In this document: positions 1 to 3,200 of the stretch, piece after piece | How positions within the stretch are numbered: the stretch's first letter is position 1 | Layout of the letters: every line of letters starts with the position of its first letter | NCBI GenBank assembly: GCA_017457585.1 | Contig: JAFTHD010000178.1 | Location: 1-5,479 of the forward strand | DNA from: Bacillota bacterium | GTDB taxonomy: Bacteria; Bacillota_A; Clostridia; Peptostreptococcales; Anaerovoracaceae | Reading direction: 5' to 3' | DNA: 5,479 bases | Translations under genes and position numbers: made by a program | Notes under the pieces: generated by a model | The model's input: only the letters and a program-made list of their open reading frames with translations | Databases searched by the model: none | What the model was told of the DNA's origin: nothing

Positions 1-219
1 CGAATCTACACACCACGAGCGACGCTTCCAACACAGAAATACGCCGGATTACCCATCCAGAACGGCGATCCAGCGAATCTACACACCACGAGCGATGCTT
101 CCAACACAGAAAATCGCTGGATTGCCAATCCAAAACAGCGATCCAGCGAATCTACACACCACGAGCGACGCTTCCAACACAGAGAATCGCTGAATTACTC
201 ATCCAAAACAGCGATCCGG
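1..219. repeat. Tandem array of three 73-bp hairpin-forming units
   Basis: Units at 1-73, 74-146 and 147-219 follow each other with an exact 73-bp period and no gaps. By eye, units 1 and 2 differ at 8 positions and units 2 and 3 at 7. The first 37 bases of each unit are nearly invariant (one C/T change at unit position 23); almost all other changes fall in the second half. That half can fold: in unit 2, ATCGCTG (113-119) pairs with CAGCGAT (136-142), with an alternative inner stem GGATT/AATCC. Unit 3 keeps the outer stem (186-192 with 209-215), and unit 1 keeps a 5-bp version (42-46 with 63-67). Stem pair 45-64 is C-G in unit 1 and T-A in units 2 and 3. On the minus strand each stem is followed by a short T-rich stretch, as in a weak terminator. 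The array starts at the window edge, so its true copy number is unknown. No family was recognised. Confidence 0.9.
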
Positions 220-317
220 CGATTTTAATAATTTGACCGCACGATTGACCGTACGGCGCCGGCGCAACCGCACACGCCAGCGAAGAGCACCACGGGAGCT
301 GCTTCCAATATAAAAGC
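220..317. other. Non-coding spacer between repeat array and ygjV terminator
   Basis: I see no credible gene here. It contains a 12-bp imperfect direct repeat (233-244 and 245-256, both beginning TTGACCG, 10 of 12 identical), a very GC-rich patch at 255-265, and the decayed fourth repeat copy listed separately. The abrupt switch from the AT-rich start (222-234) to the GC-rich centre suggests a patchwork of inserted or decayed repeat material rather than a former gene. Confidence 0.5.
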
Positions 318-332
318 AGACAGCGATGATGG
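281..332. repeat. Decayed fourth copy of the 73-bp unit
   Basis: Preceded by CCAG as at the other unit junctions, this stretch keeps in order the unit landmarks CGAA (281), CACCACG (288-294), GCTTCCAA (301-308), an A-run and ACAGCGAT (320-327). Relative to the intact units it has lost several bases near its start and the left hairpin arm plus inner loop. Its GCTTCCAA lies 131 bp from that of unit 3, so it is out of phase with the 73-bp period. Its right end is the left arm of the ygjV terminator hairpin, so repeat and terminator share sequence. The landmark order makes common descent likely; the alignment was done by eye. Confidence 0.6.
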
Positions 333-341
333 TCGCTGTCT
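311..341 (-). terminator. Intrinsic terminator of ygjV, possibly bidirectional
   Basis: A perfect 9-bp stem (AGACAGCGA at 318-326, TCGCTGTCT at 333-341) with a 6-base loop begins three bases after the ygjV stop codon. On the minus strand it is followed by GC and then TTTTATATT, a usable T-tract. On the plus strand it is followed by TGTTATTTTTTG, so it could also stop transcription arriving from the left. The left arm coincides with the decayed fourth repeat copy. Confidence 0.8.
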
Positions 342-343
342 TG

Positions 344-883
344 TTATTTTTTGTCTGCAAAGTCCTTGCTGCCGAGGTTCTTCCACCCGAATCTGTATAT
401 TGAAACGAGGATGGATGCAAGGATGATCAGCTCGTTTAGTATGGCCGCATAGGCACCATAGGCGATGTCGTATATTATCCACGCCGGTATTATGGCAAAC
501 ATCTCGGCTATACGAATGGTTCTGGGATTATCCATGCAGTAGCCTATGTTTGACGCAACCAGCGCTATAAACGGGAAAATCGAAAGCGGTCCATCCCAAG
601 ATATCCAGAGCACGAAAACTGCCGGAATCGAGAAGACGACAGCCCACCCTTTCCACTTGAGCCACTCCCATCTGTCAGCCTGAGAAAACAGAAGGTTTCT
701 CGCAATGTAGATGGGCATATTGTATGCCCCGGAGTAGGCTCTAAGCAGCATAAACTGTATGAAATACACCGTATTCCCCAGCGCCTGTATATAATTCAGG
801 CTCTTATTTGATTTCGCCTGAAAGGAAATTACGAACAGAATTATGGCCGCAATTCCAACGATGTTTGCAACGATCAAATGCAT
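344..883 (-). CDS. YgjV-family inner membrane protein
   Basis: A 179-residue, very hydrophobic protein of unknown function, matching the small YgjV membrane family (Imp-YgjV domain) in length and layout. About six membrane segments are visible, near residues 3-22, 33-50, 76-94, 98-116, 124-142 and 145-163. After the first comes a polar QAKSNKSLNYIQALGN stretch typical of the family, and the loop around residues 49-65 (YSGAYNMPIYIARN) is also family-like. The C-terminus is basic and probably cytoplasmic. The start at 883 is supported by a GGGGAGAG ribosome binding site on the minus strand (897-890). It follows bioY by 78 bp but has its own likely promoter in the gap, and it ends in a strong terminator. 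The family has no established biochemical role, and proximity to bioY does not show a biotin function. The assignment is from recognised sequence features, not a search. Confidence 0.8.
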   Translation of the reverse strand: MHLIVANIVGIAAIILFVISFQAKSNKSLNYIQALGNTVYFIQFMLLRAYSGAYNMPIYIARNLLFSQADRWEWLKWKGWAVVFSIPAVFVLWISWDGPLSIFPFIALVASNIGYCMDNPRTIRIAEMFAIIPAWIIYDIAYGAYAAILNELIILASILVSIYRFGWKNLGSKDFADKK

Positions 884-920
884 TGTTTACTCTCCCCACG
901 CGCCTGTCTCTGCGGACGCA

Positions 921-956
921 CCACCACATGATACACACGGGGAGAGATAAAGTCAA
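921..956 (-). promoter_or_regulatory. Sigma-70 type promoter of ygjV
   Basis: On the minus strand a -35 box TTGACT (956-951) and a -10 box TATCAT (933-928) are separated by exactly 17 bp, each box matching consensus at 5 of 6 positions. The predicted start is near 921, giving a leader of about 38 bases. The -35 box lies just after the bioY stop codon, so ygjV can be transcribed independently even if bioY transcripts read through; no terminator is visible after bioY. Confidence 0.6.
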
Positions 957-961
957 GCAGG

Positions 962-1513
962 TCACACGTGATTTTCCAGTCGCGTTGTCAGTATGATGGC
1001 GATAACCAGTTTGATCAGGTCAAATATCACGAACGGGAATACGCAAATGCTGAGCGTCGCAACGAATCCGATCGGTCCTGTTGACTTGCCGTAGAAGTAC
1101 ATGAACCAAAGGGTCCCGAGGAAGTAGCAGAGCATGAGTCCTATGAACATGGACACGCCCATTACGGCAGGCTTTCTGCCCAGCTTATCGATCGCAATCC
1201 CGATGATAAGCACGGTAATGAGAAATCCCACGATGTATCCTCCCGTCGGCCCGAAGATTACCTGAGGGCCTCCTTTGAATCCTGAGAAGACGGGAATACC
1301 GACAGTTCCCATCAGGATCCAGCAAAGGGTCGCAATGAATCCTCTCTTCGTTCCGAGAAGTCCTGCGCACAGAAATATCGCAAATGTCTGCAATGTTACA
1401 GGCACGGTAAGCGGTATTGATATCCAGGAACAGATGGCAAGAAGTGCGACGAATAAGCCGCAGAGCGCGATATCTTTTGTCCTGTTTCTGTTACCGCGAG
1501 TTGTCTTTTCCAT
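962..1513 (-). CDS. bioY: BioY biotin transporter substrate-binding component
   Basis: BioY is the integral membrane S component that binds biotin and, usually with the shared energy-coupling proteins EcfA, EcfA' and EcfT, imports it. The 183-residue length is normal for the family. Family signatures visible are TVPVTLQTFAIFLCAGLLG (residues 36-54), GIPVFSGFKGG (72-82), GPTGGYIVGF (88-97) and the C-terminal FDLIKL (164-169). About six membrane segments are evident. The N-terminus (MEKTTRGNRNRTKD) is basic and polar, consistent with a cytoplasmic end. The start at 1513 is preceded by AGGAGG (1529-1524) with a 10-base spacing. No ECF ATPase or EcfT gene is in the window, so these are presumably encoded elsewhere. 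It has its own promoter and candidate operator and is separated from the upstream carboxyltransferase gene by a terminator. Confidence in the family is high. Confidence 0.95.
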   Translation of the reverse strand: MEKTTRGNRNRTKDIALCGLFVALLAICSWISIPLTVPVTLQTFAIFLCAGLLGTKRGFIATLCWILMGTVGIPVFSGFKGGPQVIFGPTGGYIVGFLITVLIIGIAIDKLGRKPAVMGVSMFIGLMLCYFLGTLWFMYFYGKSTGPIGFVATLSICVFPFVIFDLIKLVIAIILTTRLENHV

Positions 1514-1530
1514 AAGTCCAATTCCTCCTT

Positions 1531-1555
1531 TATACTGTCAACATAGACAAGTATA
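1531..1555 (-). promoter_or_regulatory. Candidate bioY operator (inverted repeat over the -10)
   Basis: On the plus strand this reads TATAC-TGTC-AACATA-GACA-A-GTATA, a two-part inverted repeat with a single unpaired base. It covers the bioY -10 box and the predicted transcription start, the usual place for a repressor site. The heptamer TGTCAAC within it (1536-1542) recurs at 1573-1579 over the -35 box. These half-sites resemble the TTGTTAACC-type half-sites bound by the biotin repressor BirA, but spacing and orientation do not match the classical BirA box, so the regulator is not established. Confidence 0.45.
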
Positions 1556-1578
1556 GGTGCCGCGAAGCCTATTGTCAA
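1543..1578 (-). promoter_or_regulatory. Sigma-70 type promoter of bioY
   Basis: On the minus strand a perfect -35 box TTGACA (1578-1573), a 17-bp spacer and a -10 box TATACT (1555-1550, 5 of 6 matches to consensus). The predicted start is near 1543, giving a leader of about 29 bases that contains the AGGAGG ribosome binding site. It lies downstream of the oadA terminator, so bioY is expected to be its own transcription unit. Confidence 0.75.
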
Positions 1579-1620
1579 CCCATTATTTTTAGTTGTTACC
1601 CTGCCTTCTCGCATACCATT

Positions 1621-1653
1621 AAAAAACGACGAAATCCTTTCGGAAATCGTCGT
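1621..1653 (-). terminator. Intrinsic terminator of the carboxyltransferase gene
   Basis: Stem ACGACGA (1626-1632) with TCGTCGT (1647-1653), continued after a 2x2 internal loop by TCC/GGA around a TTTC loop. On the minus strand the stem runs directly into TTTTTT (1626-1621), the classical terminator form. It lies about 38 bases after the oadA stop codon and upstream of the bioY promoter. Confidence 0.85.
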
Positions 1654-1691
1654 CTTTCATTCAGAATTTTATCGTTCCCAAAGTGCACATG

Positions 1692-3089
1692 CTAAATTGG
1701 GTAAACGGAGTTCTCCTCATCCAGCAGGCTCATGTCCAGCTTTTCCTGCTTCTCAACTCTTCTCTTGAAGAAGTCCTGCGCTACCTTCGGGAAGAAGGCC
1801 TGCGTAAGCACGTCCTCATCCTGCTGCAGGTAGAGTGCGCAGTCTCTCTTCGCCTGTTCAAGTTCAGGTTCGATCAGGTCAGCAGGTCTGCAAGTTACCT
1901 GTTCCTCGTCTCCGAGAATCTTCTTCACGATTTCTTCCTTGATAGGAAGCGTCGTACGTCCATACATACCCTTTACCAGGTTTCTCGCTTCGTTTGGAAC
2001 CATCTTATATCTCTCGCCCATGAGAACGTTGAGAACAGCCTGCGTACCTACGATCTGAGATGATGGCGTTACGAGCGGCGGATAACCGAAGTCTTCTCTT
2101 ACTCTCGGAACCTCTCTCAGCACCTCTTCGTACTTGTCCATCGCGTTTGCTTCCTTAAGCTGGCTAACCAGATTGGAAAGCATGCCGCCAGGCACCTGAT
2201 AGATGAGCGTATTGATGTCCACGCCCATGAGTTTTGGATCCATGAGACCGGATGCGATGTACTTCTCTCTGATCGGTCTGAAGTGCTCTGCAACTTCGTT
2301 GAGCAGATCCATATTCAGTTCAGGGTCTCTGTCAGTCTCTGCAAAAGCTGCTGCGAGCGGCTCCGTAGGAGGCTGTGAAGTTCCGCCTGAGAACGGTGAA
2401 ATCGCTGTATCGATAATATCAACGCCTGCTTCTACGGCCTTCATGTACGTCATGGAACCGAGACCGGAAGTAGCGTGGGTGTGAAGTTCAACAGGGATGG
2501 AAAGCTCAGCCTTCAGTGCCTTTACCAGTTCGTAGGTGCTCTGCGGGCTCAAAAGTCCTGCCATGTCCTTGATGCAGAAGGAGTCGCAGCCCATCTGCTC
2601 GATTTCTTTACCCAACTGTACGAAGGTCTCGTTGGTGTGTACAGGTGAGATGGTGTATGATACGCAGCCCTGTGCATGACCGCCGTGCTTCTTCGTCGCA
2701 TTCACGGCAGCTTCCAGGTTTCTCGTGTCGTTGAGGGCGTCGAATATTCTGATGATATCCATACCGTTGCTGAGTGCCTTGTCAACGAATTCGTCAACTA
2801 CGTCGTCTGCGTAGTGCTTGTATCCCAGGAGGTTCTGTCCTCTAAGGAGCATCTGCAGATTTGTATTCTTAATATTCTTTCTGATGACTCTGAGTCTGTC
2901 CCATGGATCTTCATCCAGGAATCTGAGACATGCATCGTAAGTCGCTCCGCCCCACATCTCCAGTGAGTGGTAACCAACGTTATCCATGGTCTCCAGGATA
3001 GGCAGCATCTCTTCTGTTGTCATTCTCGTTGCAATGAGACTCTGATGTCCGTCACGAAGCACGGTCTCCGTGAATTTAACTTTACCCAT
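1692..3089 (-). CDS. oadA: Oxaloacetate decarboxylase alpha / pyruvate carboxylase subunit B carboxyltransferase
   Basis: A 465-residue biotin-dependent carboxyltransferase that moves CO2 between biotin on a carrier protein and pyruvate/oxaloacetate. An HMGL-like TIM barrel occupies about residues 1-290 and a conserved PYC/OADA domain about 295-455. Visible catalytic features are RDGHQS (12-17, metal ligand Asp13), MWGGATYD (45-52), LLRGQN (81-86), Lys174 in FCIKDMAG (the lysine that is carbamylated or substrate-binding in the family) and HTH at 203-205, which supplies two metal-binding histidines. The protein stops after the PYC/OADA domain: there is no Pro/Ala-rich linker and no biotinyl MKM motif, so the biotin carrier must be separate. 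I chose Met at 3089 because AGGAGG lies 8 bases upstream; an in-frame Met at 3134 would make the ribosome binding site coding. Close relatives include the 5S subunit of transcarboxylase, so whether it serves oxaloacetate decarboxylase, a split pyruvate carboxylase or a transcarboxylase cannot be decided here. No sodium-pump beta or gamma subunit is in the window. Confidence 0.9.
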   Translation of the reverse strand: MGKVKFTETVLRDGHQSLIATRMTTEEMLPILETMDNVGYHSLEMWGGATYDACLRFLDEDPWDRLRVIRKNIKNTNLQMLLRGQNLLGYKHYADDVVDEFVDKALSNGMDIIRIFDALNDTRNLEAAVNATKKHGGHAQGCVSYTISPVHTNETFVQLGKEIEQMGCDSFCIKDMAGLLSPQSTYELVKALKAELSIPVELHTHATSGLGSMTYMKAVEAGVDIIDTAISPFSGGTSQPPTEPLAAAFAETDRDPELNMDLLNEVAEHFRPIREKYIASGLMDPKLMGVDINTLIYQVPGGMLSNLVSQLKEANAMDKYEEVLREVPRVREDFGYPPLVTPSSQIVGTQAVLNVLMGERYKMVPNEARNLVKGMYGRTTLPIKEEIVKKILGDEEQVTCRPADLIEPELEQAKRDCALYLQQDEDVLTQAFFPKVAQDFFKRRVEKQEKLDMSLLDEENSVYPI

Positions 3090-3097
3090 GTGTTCTT

Positions 3098-3103
3098 CCT
3101 CCT
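3098..3103 (-). promoter_or_regulatory. Shine-Dalgarno site fixing the oadA start
   Basis: AGGAGG on the minus strand, 8 bases before the ATG at 3089. It decides between this start and the in-frame ATG at 3134, which lies upstream of the site and has no comparable ribosome binding site. The first two A-C-A-G-G-A bases of the extended site (3105-3100) also match the proximal arm of the hairpin at 3155-3183. Confidence 0.85.
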
Positions 3104-3117
3104 GTATAAAAATAGAA

Positions 3118-3133
3118 TTCTGTGAATATATCA
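3118..3133 (-). promoter_or_regulatory. Possible extended -10 promoter of oadA
   Basis: On the minus strand TGATATATT (3133-3125) fits an extended -10 element (TGN followed by TATATT, 5 of 6 to consensus). No good -35 is found 16-19 bp upstream; the best is TTATGG at 19 bp. The predicted start near 3118 would give a leader of about 28 bases. The element is centred in a small palindrome GTGA-ATATA-TCAC (3122-3134), which could be an operator or chance. This is the only reasonable promoter I found for the gene. Confidence 0.35.
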
Positions 3134-3154
3134 CTACTATCCTCGCTTACCATA

Positions 3155-3183
3155 ACAGGATACCACAAAATGCGGTATCCTGT
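3155..3183 (-). terminator. Inverted repeat, likely terminator of the permease gene
   Basis: A perfect 10-bp stem (ACAGGATACC at 3155-3164, GGTATCCTGT at 3174-3183) with a 9-base loop, 17 bases after the permease stop codon. On the minus strand it is followed by TATGG rather than a T-run, so it is a weak or factor-assisted terminator, or an RNA-stabilising 3' hairpin. It could instead belong to the oadA leader if transcription starts further upstream. Confidence 0.5.
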
Positions 3184-3200
3184 CGATTGTTTATTTAGCT

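Noticed and set aside
1..219. CRISPR array (37-bp conserved part alternating with 36-bp variable part, period 73)
   Set aside because: The variable parts are clearly homologous to each other and form a conserved hairpin, unlike independent spacers; no cas gene is in the window.
1..219. Tandem tRNA-like genes because of the 73-base unit length
   Set aside because: I find no T-loop GGTTCGAATCC-type motif, acceptor stem or cloverleaf on either strand.
1..219. Integron-type attC sites
   Set aside because: The units are directly abutting with no cassette genes between them, and I see no attC R-box/L-box pattern or integrase gene.
199..482. Two small minus-strand open frames overlapping the ygjV 3' end
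   Set aside because: They overlap ygjV coding sequence or the repeat and terminator region, have low-complexity Arg-rich products and no good ribosome binding site.
884..961. Known riboswitch in the bioY-ygjV gap
   Set aside because: No recognisable aptamer motif; a good promoter occupies much of the 78 bases and leaves only a short leader.
1683..2966. Open frames on the plus strand opposite oadA (near 1683-2063, 2203-2484 and 2676-2966)
   Set aside because: They are antisense shadows of a strongly conserved enzyme, with no recognisable domain and no convincing ribosome binding sites.
3090..3134. Longer oadA product starting at the in-frame ATG at 3134
   Set aside because: The extra 15 codons contain the strong AGGAGG site itself, and family homology begins at MGKVKF; the 3089 start has ideal spacing.
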